From contig NZ_CP126257.1 of assembly GCF_003234175.2 (NCBI RefSeq), positions 2,790,001-2,854,000 of the forward strand: a stretch of DNA of 64,000 nucleotides, given 5' to 3'. The notes below the pieces were generated by a model. It was not told the DNA's origin and ran no database searches. It was given only the letters and a program-made list of their open reading frames with translations. Positions within the stretch are counted from its first letter, which is position 1. Every line of letters begins with the position of its first letter. The stretch is from Curtobacterium sp. MCSS17_007. GTDB lineage: Bacteria; Actinomycetota; Actinomycetes; Actinomycetales; Microbacteriaceae. This document shows, piece after piece, positions 46,893-58,281 of this stretch. Position numbers and translations under genes: made by a program.

Positions 46893-47926
46893 TGCTCGTT
46901 CCCCTTCTGCGTGGTGCTCGTGGTGTGGACCGCTTCGTGCCGGCCCGGGTCCGCTGCGGACTCGGGCACGCGTCGGCCCACCTCGGCGTGGGTGTTCTGG
47001 TTCTCGGTGCGTCGGCTCGGGTCCGGGATCACCTCGGTGCCCGCGCCACGCAGGGTGAACACCTCGAGCAGGATGGAGTGCGGGATGCGGCCGTCGATGA
47101 TGGTCGCGCCGCCGACCCCGCCCACCACGGCGTCGAGGCACGCCGTCATCTTGGGGATCATCCCCGACTCCAGCGTCGGCAGGAGCTCCCGCAGCTCGTC
47201 GACAGCGATGAGGTCGATGATCGAGTCACGGTCGGGCCAGTTGCGGTACAGCCCGGGCACGTCCGTCAGCATCATGAGCTTCGCGGCGCCGAGGGCGATC
47301 GCCAGTGCGCCGGCCGCGGCGTCGGCGTTGACGTTGAGCGCCTGGTCGGGATGCGCGTCGTCGATCGCGATGCTGGAGACGACCGGGATCCGGCCGGCCT
47401 CGATCGCGGCGAGGACCCCGGACGGATCGACGTGGGTGATGTCGCCGACATGGCCGAGGTCGAAGTGCTCGCCGTCGACGACGACGCCCTTCTTCTCGCC
47501 GGTGAACAGGGACCCGCCGTCACCGAAGACCCCGACGGCCAGGCCGTCGCCGTGCTCGTTCACGAGGTCGACGATCTCGCGGTTGACCTCGCCGGCGAGG
47601 ACGTCACGGACCACCGTGATCGCCTCGGTCGTCGTCACCCGGTAGCCGCCGCGGAACTCCGACTCGATGCCCTGCTCCTTGAGGGCGGCGGAGATCTGCG
47701 GGCCGCCGCCGTGGACGACCACGGGATGCAGGCCGGCGTAGCGCAGGTAGACCATGTCCTCGGCGAACGCGCGCTTGAGGTCGTCGTTCACCATCGCGTT
47801 GCCGCCGAACTTCACGACGACGGTCTTGCCCGAGAACCGCTTCAACCACGGCAGGGACTCGATGAGCGTCGCGGCCTTGACGGCGGCGAGCTCGTGCTCT
47901 TCTTCCTTGGTCAGGTCGTTCGTCAT
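46889..47926 (-). CDS. argB: Acetylglutamate kinase with C-terminal extension
   Basis: A 345-residue amino-acid kinase. [10 protein letters not shown] and [10 protein letters not shown] bind phosphate and substrate; [29 protein letters not shown] is the nucleotide-binding half; [20 protein letters not shown] closes the fold. About 44 further residues (from [10 protein letters not shown]) are polar and probably disordered, and are absent in typical enzymes of about 300 residues. The ATG overlaps the argJ stop by 1 base (TGATG). Arginine feedback inhibition is common in the family but cannot be judged here. Confidence 0.94.
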   Translation of the reverse strand: MTNDLTKEEEHELAAVKAATLIESLPWLKRFSGKTVVVKFGGNAMVNDDLKRAFAEDMVYLRYAGLHPVVVHGGGPQISAALKEQGIESEFRGGYRVTTTEAITVVRDVLAGEVNREIVDLVNEHGDGLAVGVFGDGGSLFTGEKKGVVVDGEHFDLGHVGDITHVDPSGVLAAIEAGRIPVVSSIAIDDAHPDQALNVNADAAAGALAIALGAAKLMMLTDVPGLYRNWPDRDSIIDLIAVDELRELLPTLESGMIPKMTACLDAVVGGVGGATIIDGRIPHSILLEVFTLRGAGTEVIPDPSRRTENQNTHAEVGRRVPESAADPGRHEAVHTTSTTQKGNEQ

Positions 47927-49125
47927 CAGCTGGAGTACGCGCTGTTCTCGTGGACGTAGTCGTGCGTCAGGTCGTTGGTCAGGATCGTCGCCGCGTGCGC
48001 ACCGACCCCGAGCTCGATCAGGACGTGGGTGTCGCGGGGGGTCAGGTCGACCTCGTCGATCGGACGGTCCGGAGCGCCGGCGTGGCAGACGCGCACACCG
48101 TTCATGCTCACGTCGACCGCGTAGGGGTCGAACTCGGCGTCGGTCGTGCCGATCGCCGCGAGCACCCGGCCCCAGTTCGGGTCGTTGCCGAACACGGCGG
48201 CCTTGAACAAGTTGTTCCGGGCGACGCTGCGCCCGACCGTGACGGCGTCGTCCTCGGACACCGCGCCGGTGACCTCGATCGTGATGTCGTGGCTCGCGCC
48301 CTCGGCGTCCTGCTGGAGCTGGCGGGCCAGGTCGGCGCAGACAGCGGTCAGGGCCTCCTGGAAGTCACCGACCCCTGGCGTGGTGCCGCTCGCGCCGGAC
48401 GACAGCAGCACGACGGTGTCGTTCGTCGACATGCAGCCGTCCGAGTCGACGCGGTCGAAGGTGACGCGGGTGGCCGCGCGGAGCGCCTGGTCGAGCTGCT
48501 CCGGCGTCTGCACGGCGTCGGTCGTGATGACGACGAGCATGGTCGCGAGGCCGGGCGCCAGCATGCCGGCACCCTTCGCCATGCCGCCGACCGTCCAGCC
48601 GTCCTGCGTGACCACGGACTGCTTCGGCTTCGTGTCGGTCGTCATGATCGCGGTCGCGGCGTCCGGGCCGCCGTCGCTGTCGAGCGCCGCAGCTGCGAGG
48701 TCGACGCCGCGCAGCACGCCGTCGCGGAAGGCCTGGTCCCCGCGGCCGATCAGCCCCGTCGAGCAGACGACGACGTCGCCGGCTCCGATGCCGAGCGCGT
48801 CACCGACCGCTTCGGCCGTCATGTGCGTGGTCTGGAAGCCGAACGGTCCGGTGAAGCAGTTCGCGCCACCGGAGTTGAGCACCACGGCCCGGGCGACGCC
48901 GTCGCCGACGACCTGGCGCGACCAGATCACCGGGTGCGCCTGCGCGCGGTTGCTCGTGAAGACCGCCGCGGCGGCGGCGTCGGGTCCGTCGTTCACGACG
49001 AGGGCGACGTCGGGCTTCCCGCTCGCCTTGAGTCCGGCGGTGACGCCTGCTGCACGGAACCCCGCGGCTGCGGTCACGCCCTGGAGCTCCGCTGCGGCCG
49101 GGGTGGTCGAGCTCACGTCGGTCAC
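47926..49125 (-). CDS. argJ: Glutamate N-acetyltransferase / acetylglutamate synthase
   Basis: A 399-residue ArgJ that recycles the acetyl group from acetylornithine to glutamate. It self-cleaves before the Thr in GLATMLVV, which then is the nucleophile; GMAKGAGML and [11 protein letters not shown] are family motifs, and the oxyanion pair sits in STGLIG. Full length. The GTG overlaps the argC stop by 4 bases. Confidence 0.95.
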   Translation of the reverse strand: MTDVSSTTPAAAELQGVTAAAGFRAAGVTAGLKASGKPDVALVVNDGPDAAAAAVFTSNRAQAHPVIWSRQVVGDGVARAVVLNSGGANCFTGPFGFQTTHMTAEAVGDALGIGAGDVVVCSTGLIGRGDQAFRDGVLRGVDLAAAALDSDGGPDAATAIMTTDTKPKQSVVTQDGWTVGGMAKGAGMLAPGLATMLVVITTDAVQTPEQLDQALRAATRVTFDRVDSDGCMSTNDTVVLLSSGASGTTPGVGDFQEALTAVCADLARQLQQDAEGASHDITIEVTGAVSEDDAVTVGRSVARNNLFKAAVFGNDPNWGRVLAAIGTTDAEFDPYAVDVSMNGVRVCHAGAPDRPIDEVDLTPRDTHVLIELGVGAHAATILTNDLTHDYVHENSAYSS

Positions 49126-50219
49126 GGTGCGACTCCGTCCACGTTGAGGCCGAGGGTCTCCGGGAAGCCCAGGGCGATGTTGGCCGACTGCACCGCGGCG
49201 CCGGCGGTGCCCTTGGCGAGGTTGTCGAGGGCGCTCACGGCGACGACACGTCCGGCGGCCTCGTCGACGGTGATGCCGACGAGCGCGGTGTTCGCGCCGA
49301 CGGTGTCCGCGGTCCGGGGGAACTCGCCCTCGGGCAGCAGGTGCACGAAGGGCTCGTCCGTGTAGGCCTGCTCCCAGGCGAGCCGCACGTCGCGGGCGCT
49401 CACACCGGGCGAGAGCTTCGCGGTGGTCGTCGCGAGGATGCCCCGCGACATCGGGACCAGCACGGGGGTGAAGGAGATCCGGACGTCGCCCGCGCCCGCG
49501 GCGACCAGGTTCTGCTGGATCTCGGGGATGTGCCGGTGCGTCCCGCCCACGGCGTACGCGCTCGCGGAGCCCATGATCTCGGAGGCCAGGTAGGTGGTGG
49601 CGAGCTTCTTGCCCGCGCCGCTCGGGCCGACGCTCAGCACGGCGACGATGTCGTCCGTCTCGACGAGGCCTGCCTGCACGCCGGGCTGGATGCCGAGCGT
49701 CACGGCCGTGACGTTGCACCCCGGGACCGCGATCCGCTTCGTCGACGCGAGTTCGGTCCGCTGACGGCCGAGGCCCGTGATGTCGTCCACGTCGCGCCAT
49801 TCCTCGGCCGTGCCCGGTGCGGGCGCCGCGTGCAGCAGCTCCGGCAGACCGTACGTCCATGCACCGTGGTACTCGCCGCCGTAGAAGGCGTCCCACGCGG
49901 CCGGGTCGGTCAGCCGGTGGTCCGCGCCGCAGTCCACGACGAGGGTGTCGTCGTCGAGTTCCGCCGTGATCGCCCCGGACTGCCCGTGCGGCAGTGCGAG
50001 GAAGACCACGTCGTGCCCACGGAGGTTCTCCGCCGTCGTCTCGACCAGGGTCAGGTGGGCCAGCGAACGCAGGTGCGGCTGCGTGGCGATGAGCGGCTGT
50101 CCGGCGTTCGAGAACGCCGTCACCGTCCTGACGTCGAACTCGGGGTGGGCGGAGAGCACGCGCAGGAGCTCACCGCCCGCGTAGCCGGAGGCTCCCGCCA
50201 CGGCGACGGATACGGACAT
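49122..50219 (-). CDS. argC: N-acetyl-gamma-glutamyl-phosphate reductase
   Basis: A 365-residue NADPH-dependent reductase. [13 protein letters not shown] is the nucleotide loop, PGCNVTAV holds the catalytic Cys, and [10 protein letters not shown] the catalytic His. ATG at 50219 with AGGTGG 8 bases before it; an in-frame ATG 9 bases upstream is less well spaced. First gene of the arginine run. No operator resembling an arginine box and no -10 box were found in the 74 bases before it. Confidence 0.95.
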   Translation of the reverse strand: MSVSVAVAGASGYAGGELLRVLSAHPEFDVRTVTAFSNAGQPLIATQPHLRSLAHLTLVETTAENLRGHDVVFLALPHGQSGAITAELDDDTLVVDCGADHRLTDPAAWDAFYGGEYHGAWTYGLPELLHAAPAPGTAEEWRDVDDITGLGRQRTELASTKRIAVPGCNVTAVTLGIQPGVQAGLVETDDIVAVLSVGPSGAGKKLATTYLASEIMGSASAYAVGGTHRHIPEIQQNLVAAGAGDVRISFTPVLVPMSRGILATTTAKLSPGVSARDVRLAWEQAYTDEPFVHLLPEGEFPRTADTVGANTALVGITVDEAAGRVVAVSALDNLAKGTAGAAVQSANIALGFPETLGLNVDGVAP

Positions 50220-50293
50220 GGGTTCCACCTTTGGTCGGACTGGTCGTCGAGAGAGTCGGAGGCGGCGGCCCCGGGCGGTGCTGATCCGGTGGA

Positions 50294-52786
50294 TCAGTCG
50301 CGCAGGGTCGCCCCGAATCGCTCGCCGGCACGTCGGACGGCGCCGTCACGGGCCTCGGAGGCCTCGGCAGCGGTCAGCGTGCGGTCCGTGGCACGGAAGC
50401 GCAGGGCGAACGTCAGGGACTTCTGTCCCTCGTCCACGCCCGTGCCCCGGTAGTCGTCCACGAGCCGAGCATACTCCAGCAGCTCGCCGGCGCCGAGGCG
50501 CACCGTCTCGAGGACGTCGCCCGCCGGGACGTCGACGCCCACCACGAGGGAGAGGTCCTGCGTCGCTGCCGGGTAGGACACGATCGGTGCGACCGACACG
50601 AGGTCCGGAGCCGCCGCGACCAGCGCGTCGAGGTCGAGCTCGACGACGGCGACGACCCGGGGCAGCACCGCGGCCTCGGTCAGTGCGGGCAGCAGTTCGC
50701 CCGCCACCCCGACCACGGTGTCGCCGACGAGCAGCGAGGCCGCGCGACCCGGGTGCAGCGACGGGTGCGTCGTCTGCACGACCCGGAGCTCGACGCCGAC
50801 CGCCCAGGCGACCTCGCGGGCGACGTCGACCGCGTCCGCGATGCCGGAGGGCTCCGGCTGCACGCCCGGCTGCTTCACCACGCGGTTCCCGGTGAGGAGC
50901 GCCGAGACGTGGAACGGCTGGGGCGGGAGCGACGCGTCGAGGGCGGCGAGGGTCTCGCGGTCCGGCAGCGCGGCGCCGGCCGGCACCGTCTCGGTGCCGA
51001 GCTGCACGCCCGTGGCCGGCAGGAAGACCCGCGAGGTCTCGTAGAGGGCGACGTCGACGAGCCCGCGGGAGACGTTGCGCCGAGCGGCATCGACGAGCGC
51101 GGGCAGACCACTGCGGCGGAGCAGGGACTGCTCGCTGTCGAGGGCGTTCGCGAGCCGGACGCTCGGTCCGCCGTCCCCCTCGATGCCCGGGTAGGCGTCC
51201 TGGGTCGCCTGCGAGACGAACGGCGCGGTGACGACCTCGACGAGGCCCTGCGCTGCGAGGGCCGCGGACACGCGTCGGCGGGCCTGCTGGTGTCGGGTCA
51301 GACCGCGCCCGGGCGGGGCGATCGGCAGGACGCTGGGGATCCGGTCGTACCCGACGATGCGGGCCACTTCCTCGACGAGGGTGGTGTCGTCGGTCAGGTC
51401 CGGGCGCCAGGACGGCGGCGTGACGACGAGCAGCTCGCCGTCGACGTCGACCGTCGCGCCGATCGCGCGCAGCGTGTCGATGACCTCGGCGTCGGTGTAC
51501 TCGACGCCGACGAGCTCCGCAGGACGGGCGGCGCGCATCGCGATGGTCGGGCGGGGCGCGGCGTCGACGAGCGTCGACCCGAGCGCGTCGGCCGTCCCGC
51601 CGGCGAGCTCGACGAGGAGCTCGACCGCGCGGTTCGCAGCGGCCTCGGCCACGAGCGGGTCGACCCCGCGCTCGAAGCGCTTCGACGCCTCGCTCGGCAG
51701 CTTGTGCCGACGGGCGGTCCGCGCGATCGAGACCTGGTCGAAGCCGGCTGCCTCGATGAGGACGTCGGTCGTGGTGTCGGAGATCTCCGTCCGGGCGCCG
51801 CCCATCACGCCGGCGAGGCCCACGGGGCCGTCGTCGTCGGTGATGACGAGGTCCTCGGGGTCGAGCGTGCGGGTGGTGTCGTCGAGGGTGACGAGGGTCT
51901 CCCCCGCCGCCGCTCGGCGCACGCCGAGCCCACCGACCACCTCGGCGAGGTCGTAGCCGTGCAGGGGCTGGCCGAGCTCGAACATGACGTAGTTCGTGAT
52001 GTCGACCGGCAGCGAGATCGAGCGGACGCCCGCCAGCGACAGGCGGGACACCATCCACGCCGGGGTCTTCGCCGTCGGGTCGATGCCGCGGACGACACGC
52101 GTCACGAAGGTGTGCGCACCGACACGGCCGCGGATCGGGGCCCGGTCGTCCACGGTGACGCGGAAGCCCTCGCCCGACCGGGGCGCCACGCGCTCCGCCG
52201 GGTCGTGGAAGCTCGCACCCGTGGCGTGGGCGTACTCGCGGGCGACCCCGCGCATGCTCATCACGTACCCGCGGTCCGGGGTGACGTTGATCTCGACGGC
52301 GGCGTCGTCGAGCCCGAGCAGGGCGATGGCGTCGGCACCGACCTCGGGCTCCATGCCGAGGTCGGCGAACCGGAGGATGCCGTCGTGCTCGTCGCCGAGG
52401 CCGAGCTCGCGGGCCGAGGCGATCATGCCGTCGGACACGTGCCCGTAGGTCTTGCGCGCCGCGATCGGGAACGGCCCGGGCAGCACGGCCCCGGGGAGCG
52501 TCACGACGACGAGGTCACCGACGTCGAAGTTGTGGGCGCCGCAGACGATGCCACGCGGCTCGGGCTCGCCGACGTCGACCTGGCACCAGTTGATCGTCTT
52601 GCCGTTCTTCTGCGGCTCGGGCACACGCTCGAGCACGCGGCCGACGACGATCGGGCCGGTGAGGTCGTAGGTGTGGACGTCTTCTTCCTCGAAGCCCACC
52701 GACACGAGTGCCGCGTGGACGTGCTCGAGCGTGACGTCGTCGGGCAGGTCGACGGACTCGCCGAGCCAACGGAGTGGGACGCGCAT
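50294..52786 (-). CDS. pheT: Phenylalanyl-tRNA synthetase beta subunit
   Basis: An 830-residue PheT. Domains in order: tRNA-binding OB fold (about 40-150, [11 protein letters not shown]), B3/B4 editing domain (about 215-390, with GVMGG), B5 (about 410-480), the catalytic-like core, and the C-terminal FDX-ACB domain ([13 protein letters not shown] onward). Forms a heterotetramer with PheS. The ATG overlaps the pheS stop by 1 base. Confidence 0.96.
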   Translation of the reverse strand: MRVPLRWLGESVDLPDDVTLEHVHAALVSVGFEEEDVHTYDLTGPIVVGRVLERVPEPQKNGKTINWCQVDVGEPEPRGIVCGAHNFDVGDLVVVTLPGAVLPGPFPIAARKTYGHVSDGMIASARELGLGDEHDGILRFADLGMEPEVGADAIALLGLDDAAVEINVTPDRGYVMSMRGVAREYAHATGASFHDPAERVAPRSGEGFRVTVDDRAPIRGRVGAHTFVTRVVRGIDPTAKTPAWMVSRLSLAGVRSISLPVDITNYVMFELGQPLHGYDLAEVVGGLGVRRAAAGETLVTLDDTTRTLDPEDLVITDDDGPVGLAGVMGGARTEISDTTTDVLIEAAGFDQVSIARTARRHKLPSEASKRFERGVDPLVAEAAANRAVELLVELAGGTADALGSTLVDAAPRPTIAMRAARPAELVGVEYTDAEVIDTLRAIGATVDVDGELLVVTPPSWRPDLTDDTTLVEEVARIVGYDRIPSVLPIAPPGRGLTRHQQARRRVSAALAAQGLVEVVTAPFVSQATQDAYPGIEGDGGPSVRLANALDSEQSLLRRSGLPALVDAARRNVSRGLVDVALYETSRVFLPATGVQLGTETVPAGAALPDRETLAALDASLPPQPFHVSALLTGNRVVKQPGVQPEPSGIADAVDVAREVAWAVGVELRVVQTTHPSLHPGRAASLLVGDTVVGVAGELLPALTEAAVLPRVVAVVELDLDALVAAAPDLVSVAPIVSYPAATQDLSLVVGVDVPAGDVLETVRLGAGELLEYARLVDDYRGTGVDEGQKSLTFALRFRATDRTLTAAEASEARDGAVRRAGERFGATLRD

Positions 52787-53826
52787 CAGACCACCGTTCC
52801 GAACTGCTGCGAGAAGCGGATGTCGCCCTCGAGGAAGTCACGCATGTCGTTGAGCCCGTTGCGGAACTGCAGCGTCCGCTCGATGCCCATGCCGAACGCG
52901 AAGCCCTGGTACTCGTCCGGGTCGATGCCGGCGGAGCGCAGGACGTTGGGGTTCACCATGCCGCAGCCGCCCCACTCGACCCACCGCGCGCCGCCCTTGG
53001 CGTTCGGCTGCCAGACGTCCATCTCGGCGCTGGGCTCGGTGAACGGGAAGTAGTTCGGGCGGAGCCGGATCTGGGCCTCGGCGCCGAACACCTGACGGGC
53101 GAAGTGCTCGAGCGTGCCGCGCAGGTGCGCCATCGTCAGGCCCTTGTCGATCGCGATGCCCTCGACCTGGGTGAAGACCGGCAGGTGCGTGGCGTCGAGC
53201 TCGTCGGCACGGTAGACGCGCCCCGGCGCGATCACGTAGAGCGGCAGCTCGCGTGACAGGAGCGAACGCACCTGCACCGGGGAGGTGTGGGTGCGCATCA
53301 CCAGGTGCCGGTCGACCGGCTCGACGAAGATCGTGTCCGCCATCGCCCGCGCGGGGTGGTCGGGGTCGAAGTTGAGGGCGTCGAAGTTGAACCACTCGTG
53401 CTCGAGCTCCGGGCCCTCTGCCACTTCCCACCCCATGCCGACGAAGATGTCGGCGACGGTCTCGTTGAGGACCGAGAGCGGGTGGCGGGATCCGGGCGTC
53501 CGGCGGACGGGCAGCGCGGTGACGTCGACGCGCTCGGACTCGAGACGCGCGCGCTCCTCGGCCTCGGCCAGGACGGACTCCTGCGCGGCGACCGCCTGGT
53601 TGACCTGGGCGCGGGCCTGCCCGACCAGCTTGCCCGCCGCGGCTTTCTGGTCCTTCGGCACGCTGCGCATGGCGGCGTTCATCCGTGCGAGCGGAGACTG
53701 CTCCCCGGTGTGCTCGGCCCTGGCCTGCTTCAGCTCGGCAACGGTCGTCGCGGCACGGACGGCGGCGAGGGCCCCGTCCACGGCGGCGGCGACGGCCGGT
53801 TCGCTGATCTCGAGGTGTTCTGACAC
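52786..53826 (-). CDS. pheS: Phenylalanyl-tRNA synthetase alpha subunit
   Basis: A 346-residue class II synthetase subunit with an N-terminal coiled coil and motif 2 (MRTHTSPVQVRSL) and motif 3 (GFAFGMGIER). GTG at 53826 is preferred over TTG at 53835, because a TAGGCT -10 box (53840-53835) overlaps the TTG; the box-to-GTG gap is 8 bases, suggesting a very short leader. Confidence 0.96.
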   Translation of the reverse strand: MSEHLEISEPAVAAAVDGALAAVRAATTVAELKQARAEHTGEQSPLARMNAAMRSVPKDQKAAAGKLVGQARAQVNQAVAAQESVLAEAEERARLESERVDVTALPVRRTPGSRHPLSVLNETVADIFVGMGWEVAEGPELEHEWFNFDALNFDPDHPARAMADTIFVEPVDRHLVMRTHTSPVQVRSLLSRELPLYVIAPGRVYRADELDATHLPVFTQVEGIAIDKGLTMAHLRGTLEHFARQVFGAEAQIRLRPNYFPFTEPSAEMDVWQPNAKGGARWVEWGGCGMVNPNVLRSAGIDPDEYQGFAFGMGIERTLQFRNGLNDMRDFLEGDIRFSQQFGTVV

Positions 53827-53860
53827 GAGGCCCAAGCCTACCGGCCGCCGGGATACCGCA

Positions 53861-53888
53861 TCCCTGCACCGCTCGGACGGTGCAGGGA
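53861..53888 (-). terminator. Hairpin after the TrmH-type gene
   Basis: TCCCTGCACCG (53861-53871) and its exact inverse (53878-53888) around a 6-base loop, 9 bases past the stop of the methyltransferase gene and before pheS. Confidence 0.8.
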
Positions 53889-53896
53889 CGCGAGCG

Positions 53897-54763
53897 TCAG
53901 CGGTCTGTGGAGGACCGGGCGACCCGCTGCGCGAAGGCCGACTCGTACAGGCACACCGATGCTGCGGTCGCGAGGTTCATCGACTCGGCCCTGCCGTAGA
54001 TCGGGACCTTGACGGCACGGTCGACCAGCTCGAGGTCCTCGGAGGTGAGCCCGCGGGCCTCGTTCCCGAAGACCCAGGCGGTCGGCCCGTCGAGCATGCC
54101 GTCCGCCCGGACCTCCGGCAGGTCGTCGCCGGACACGTCGGCCGCCAGGACCGTGTACCCGAGGGCCTTCGCCCGGGCGACGGCGTCGGCGAGCGTCACG
54201 CCGACCGAGACCGGCACGTGGAAGAGCGACCCCGTGGTGGACCGGACCACCTTCGGGTTGTACGGGTCCACCGAGCGCCCGGTCAGCACCACGGCGTCGG
54301 CACCGGCCGCGTCGGCGGCACGGATGATCGTGCCGGCGTTGCCGGGGTCACGCACCTGTTCGAGGATCGCGACCAACCCGGGCAGCGAGCCCTCCGTCGC
54401 CGAAGCACCCCGGGCCTCCGCACCGACCGACCCGGGGTCGGGGAAGACCTCGCGCACCGAGGTCGGGAACTGCTGGCACACCGCGACGACGCCCTGCGGC
54501 GTCACGGTGTCCGCCATGGTCTCGAGCACCTGCTCGGTGACGAACCAGGTGTCGACCGGTGCGTCGTCGAGCCCGTAGCGAGCGGCCGCCGTCGGTGTCA
54601 CGTACAGCTCGCGGAGGAGCTCCGGGCCGTACTCGATCGCCTCACGCACTGCCTGCGGTCCCTCGAGCAGGAACAGCCCGGTGTCGGCGCGGACGTCCTT
54701 CTTCGCGAGGGCCGCGACGGCCCTGACACGTCCGGACTTCGGGTTCTCGAGGAGATCGCTCAC
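53897..54763 (-). CDS. TrmH/SpoU-family RNA 2'-O-methyltransferase
   Basis: A 288-residue SPOUT methyltransferase with an N-terminal RNA-binding domain (FLLEGPQAVREAIE) and the knotted SAM domain: motif 1 VRDPGNAGTIIRAADAAGAD, motif 2 AWVFGNEARGL, motif 3 IPIYGRAESMNLATAASV-like VPIYGRAESMNLATA. It probably methylates rRNA ribose; the exact target is not known. It follows rplT, the usual setting. The GTG at 54763 stands 6 bases after TAGACT with no ribosome-binding site. Confidence 0.92.
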   Translation of the reverse strand: MSDLLENPKSGRVRAVAALAKKDVRADTGLFLLEGPQAVREAIEYGPELLRELYVTPTAAARYGLDDAPVDTWFVTEQVLETMADTVTPQGVVAVCQQFPTSVREVFPDPGSVGAEARGASATEGSLPGLVAILEQVRDPGNAGTIIRAADAAGADAVVLTGRSVDPYNPKVVRSTTGSLFHVPVSVGVTLADAVARAKALGYTVLAADVSGDDLPEVRADGMLDGPTAWVFGNEARGLTSEDLELVDRAVKVPIYGRAESMNLATAASVCLYESAFAQRVARSSTDR

Positions 54764-54769
54764 GCGACC

Positions 54770-54775
54770 AGTCTA
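54770..54775 (-). promoter_or_regulatory. -10 box TAGACT, leaderless spacing
   Basis: Minus-strand TAGACT, then GGTCGC, then the GTG at 54763. It lies just past the rplT terminator, so this gene has its own promoter. Confidence 0.6.
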
Positions 54776-54802
54776 GGAACCACCGCCAACGGCCCGGGAA
54801 CG

Positions 54803-54836
54803 ACGAGACCCCCGTCGCGGACGACGGGGGTCTCGT
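54803..54836 (-). terminator. 15-bp perfect hairpin after rplT
   Basis: 54803-54817 pairs exactly with 54822-54836 around a CGGA tetraloop, 15 bases past the rplT stop. Terminator of the infC-rpmI-rplT operon. Confidence 0.9.
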
Positions 54837-54851
54837 GTGCAGCTGGCGTGA

Positions 54852-55235
54852 CTACGCGGCCTTCGGGGCCGAGGTGTCGGCCGGCAGGGCCTTCTTGGCG
54901 GTCTCGACGAGCGCCGCGAACGTCTCGGGGTTGTTCACCGCGAGGTCCGCGAGGATGCGACGGTCGACCTCGACGCCGGCCAGGTTCAGACCCTGGATGA
55001 GGCGGTTATAGGTCAGGCCGTTCGCGCGCGACGCGGCGTTGATGCGCTGGATCCACAGGCGACGGAACTCGCCCTTCTTCGCGTGACGGTCACGGTACGC
55101 GTAGACGAGGGAGTGGGTGACCTGCTCCTTCGCCTTGCGGTACAGGCGCGAACGCTGGCCGCGGTAGCCCTCGGCGCGCTCGAGGATGACGCGACGCTTC
55201 TTGGCGGCGTTGACCGCTCTCTTGACACGTGCCAT
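54852..55235 (-). CDS. rplT: Ribosomal protein L20
   Basis: A 127-residue L20, needed early in 50S assembly. The basic helical N-terminus ([36 protein letters not shown]) and the globular end ([19 protein letters not shown]) are typical. AAAGGAAC lies before the ATG. 27 bases after rpmI. Confidence 0.97.
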   Translation of the reverse strand: MARVKRAVNAAKKRRVILERAEGYRGQRSRLYRKAKEQVTHSLVYAYRDRHAKKGEFRRLWIQRINAASRANGLTYNRLIQGLNLAGVEVDRRILADLAVNNPETFAALVETAKKALPADTSAPKAA

Positions 55236-55262
55236 TGATCTGTTCCTTTACGTTCCGCCGGC

Positions 55263-55457
55263 TCAGTGGCCGAGAAGCTTCTTGACGTTCTTCGCGTCGG
55301 CCTTCGCGAGGACCTGGTCCTCGTTGAGGCGGGCCTTGCGCTTGGCGCTCTTGACCTCGAGGTTGTGACGCATACCGGCCTGCTGCTTCATGATCTTGCC
55401 GCTACCGGTGACCTTGAAGCGCTTCTTCGACCCGGAGTGGGTCTTCTGCTTGGGCAT
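55263..55457 (-). CDS. rpmI: Ribosomal protein L35
   Basis: A 64-residue L35: [21 protein letters not shown], then the basic middle and KNVKKLLGH end. GAAAGG upstream of the ATG at 55457. Second gene of the infC operon. Confidence 0.97.
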   Translation of the reverse strand: MPKQKTHSGSKKRFKVTGSGKIMKQQAGMRHNLEVKSAKRKARLNEDQVLAKADAKNVKKLLGH

Positions 55458-55519
55458 CGTGGTGCCTTTCCGTGGGGTGGGTGGGGAGCCGCGTCGTCGC
55501 GGGGTGGTCCGGGGAGGAC

Positions 55520-56161
<642 letters not shown>

Positions 56162-56164
<3 letters not shown>

Positions 56165-56177
56165 GCGGAGCTCCTTC
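56162..56177 (-). promoter_or_regulatory. Shine-Dalgarno plus AUC start of infC
   Basis: GAAGGAG, CTCCGC, ATC on the minus strand. The spacing of 6 bases is ideal for ATC and impossible for the upstream TTG. No ATG or GTG in frame lies nearby. Confidence 0.7.
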
Positions 56178-56489
56178 AATCAAGTGGTGGCCGTCCGGCG
56201 CTGCTGCGCTGGACGACGGCACGAGAGAGGAGATCTGACGCACGGATCGGAACCCGTTCGGCAGCCGCCCGACGCCTGCCCCGCGGGGCCGGCCTGCCGG
56301 TCGCACCGCGATCGGTGATCGCGCTGCTGCCCCGGCGGAGCGGTTGGGACCCGGTAGCCTGTGGTGCACGGCCGCGGGTGGGAGAGACTCCTCTTCTACG
56401 ACGCCGTCCGGTGCTCGGTTCGACTCCGTCGGAGACGATCTGGGCGCACGGGCAGCATCTGCCGCCGACGAGTCTAGCAGAGGAGCACC

Positions 56490-56837
56490 GTGACCGACAC
56501 CCCGCAGAACGCTGCCAGCGAGGAAGCCCGCGACATCGCCGAGGTCCCCGCGGTCGAGCTCATCAACACCGTGGCCGTCCACCTGCTCAGCGCGGCGGCC
56601 GTGAAGGTCGGGCTCGCCGACGACCCGCAGGAGCAGACGGACCTCGACGAGGCTCGCAAGCTCATCACCGCACTGGCCGGTCTGGTCACGGCCGCCGCCA
56701 CCGAGATCGGGGACCACCACGCCCGCCCGCTGCGCGACGGGCTGCGATCGGTGCAGCTCGCGTTCCGCGAGGCGTCGACCATCCCGGACGCGCCGGGCAA
56801 GGGCCCCGGCGAGAAGTACACCGGTCCCGTCAACTGA
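56490..56837 (+). CDS. DUF1844 protein
   Basis: A 115-residue protein of the DUF1844 family: [24 protein letters not shown] followed by [19 protein letters not shown], two amphipathic helices. The family occurs next to infC in many actinobacteria; its function is unknown. GTG at 56490 with GAGGAG upstream; divergent from infC with a 310-base gap that must hold both promoters and the infC leader. Confidence 0.88.
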   Translation: MTDTPQNAASEEARDIAEVPAVELINTVAVHLLSAAAVKVGLADDPQEQTDLDEARKLITALAGLVTAAATEIGDHHARPLRDGLRSVQLAFREASTIPDAPGKGPGEKYTGPVN

Positions 56838-56852
56838 CGGACGGCACCGGAT

Positions 56853-56900
56853 GACGGACGGGAGGCGCGGGACCGGGTGGTCCCGCGCCTCCCGTCCGTC
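56853..56900. terminator. 22-bp perfect hairpin of the GGACGGGAGGCGCGG family
   Basis: 56853-56874 pairs exactly with 56879-56900 around GGGT. It lies 16 bases after the DUF1844 stop and 7 bases before the convergent maltokinase stop, so it serves both directions. This is the most complete copy of the dispersed motif seen near 3401, 13251, 18141 and 41261. Confidence 0.85.
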
Positions 56901-56906
56901 ACGGTG

Positions 56907-58178
56907 TCAGTCGGCGTCCGCGCTTGCGGCGGCGAGCCGCGCGACCGCGGCCAGGGGGATCTCGGTCCAGTCCGGCCGGTTCCGCGTCTCGTAGACGACC
57001 TCGTAGACGGCCTTGTCGAGTTCGAAGGCGTCGAGCAACGCACGGTGCTCCTCGAGGTCGCCCCCGGTCCCGCGCCGGTAGCCGTCGAGGAACGTGGCAC
57101 GTGCGGCCTGCGCCCAGGCGCCCGCGTCGACGAACTCCGCGTCGTGCGCGAGGGCACCGGCGACGTAGTCGAAGGACCGCAGCATGCCCGCGACGTCGCG
57201 CAGGGTGACGTCGGGCAGCGTGCGCTCGGCGAGGGGCCGGAGGGGTTCGCCCTCGAAGTCGAGGAACACCCAGCCGCGCGGGGCGGGGGCGGCGAGGACC
57301 TGTCCGAGGTGCAGGTCGCCGTGGATGCGCTGCAGGACCGGCCACTGCGACACGGCCGCGCGTTCGTACACGGCACGGACGGCATCGACGTGGGGCTCGA
57401 CGGTGGGGGCCTCGCGGGCTGCGGCGTCGAGGCGGGCGTGCATGGTCTCGATCGCGGCGTCGCGGCGGTCCTGGTCCGCCGGCTGCGTCGGCAGCGCGGT
57501 GGCGAGCGTCCGGTGGACCTCGGCGAGCGCTTCGCCCAGTGCTGCGGCCTGCGCGTCCCACGACGCCCCCGCCCTCGCGTCACGGAGGGCCACGCGCCAG
57601 GCGTCCTCGAGACCGGGGAGGAACTCCTGCGCGAAGGCGAGGTGCCCGGACGCGGTGCCGTCGGGTCGCCCGGTGTCGGGCCAGGTGGCGTGGAGGGCCC
57701 CGTACACGGCGGGCACCCGGTCGCTGCCGGCGGCGGAGAGCGCGAGCTGCGTCGTGACGTCGGGGTTGTCGCCGTGGTGGAGCACGCGGAACACCTTGAC
57801 GATGACCTGCGCCCCGCTCGCGGTGTCGCAGATCACGGAGGTGTTCGACTGCTCGCCCGAGAGCACGCGCGACGCGGTGAGCTCGCCGATGGGGCGGAGG
57901 CTCGACGGGTCGGCGTCGATGCGGGAGACGAGACCCTGCACCCAGTCGGGGTCCGTGGTGCCGTCCACCGGGTCGGCCCCCGCGTCGGCACCCGTGACCA
58001 CGGGCACCTGGTACAGCACCGGCCCCGTCGCGGCGTCGTCGAGGACCAGTCGGGTGCCCGCGGTCTCGGCGATCGTGCGGAGCGCCGGTGTCCCGCCCTT
58101 CGCCGCGTACCACCGCTGTGCTGCGATCCAGCCCTCCAACGTGCGGTCACTGACCTGTCCCGGTGCCTCGGCGCTCAT
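56907..58178 (-). CDS. Maltokinase-like phosphotransferase
   Basis: A 423-residue protein of the Mak/Pep2 type, eukaryotic-kinase-like fold. Visible: QRWYAAKGG near the start, SGEQSNTSVI as a phosphate-loop region, VIVKVFRVL with the ATP-binding Lys, RIHGDLHLGQVL with the catalytic Asp, and VFLDFEGEP with the metal-binding Asp. Maltokinases make maltose-1-phosphate for alpha-glucan synthesis, usually beside treS or glgE; neither is in view, so a related sugar is possible. ATG at 58178 follows TACCGT by 7 bases with no ribosome-binding site. Confidence 0.83.
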   Translation of the reverse strand: MSAEAPGQVSDRTLEGWIAAQRWYAAKGGTPALRTIAETAGTRLVLDDAATGPVLYQVPVVTGADAGADPVDGTTDPDWVQGLVSRIDADPSSLRPIGELTASRVLSGEQSNTSVICDTASGAQVIVKVFRVLHHGDNPDVTTQLALSAAGSDRVPAVYGALHATWPDTGRPDGTASGHLAFAQEFLPGLEDAWRVALRDARAGASWDAQAAALGEALAEVHRTLATALPTQPADQDRRDAAIETMHARLDAAAREAPTVEPHVDAVRAVYERAAVSQWPVLQRIHGDLHLGQVLAAPAPRGWVFLDFEGEPLRPLAERTLPDVTLRDVAGMLRSFDYVAGALAHDAEFVDAGAWAQAARATFLDGYRRGTGGDLEEHRALLDAFELDKAVYEVVYETRNRPDWTEIPLAAVARLAAASADAD

Positions 58179-58281
58179 GCAGCGAACGGTACGCGTCGCC
58201 ACCGGGGTGCGCGCCGATGATGTGGACCGTGGTCGGCTCAGGGGCTTTACAACGATGTACCGGACGGTCAGCATGGGGGGC

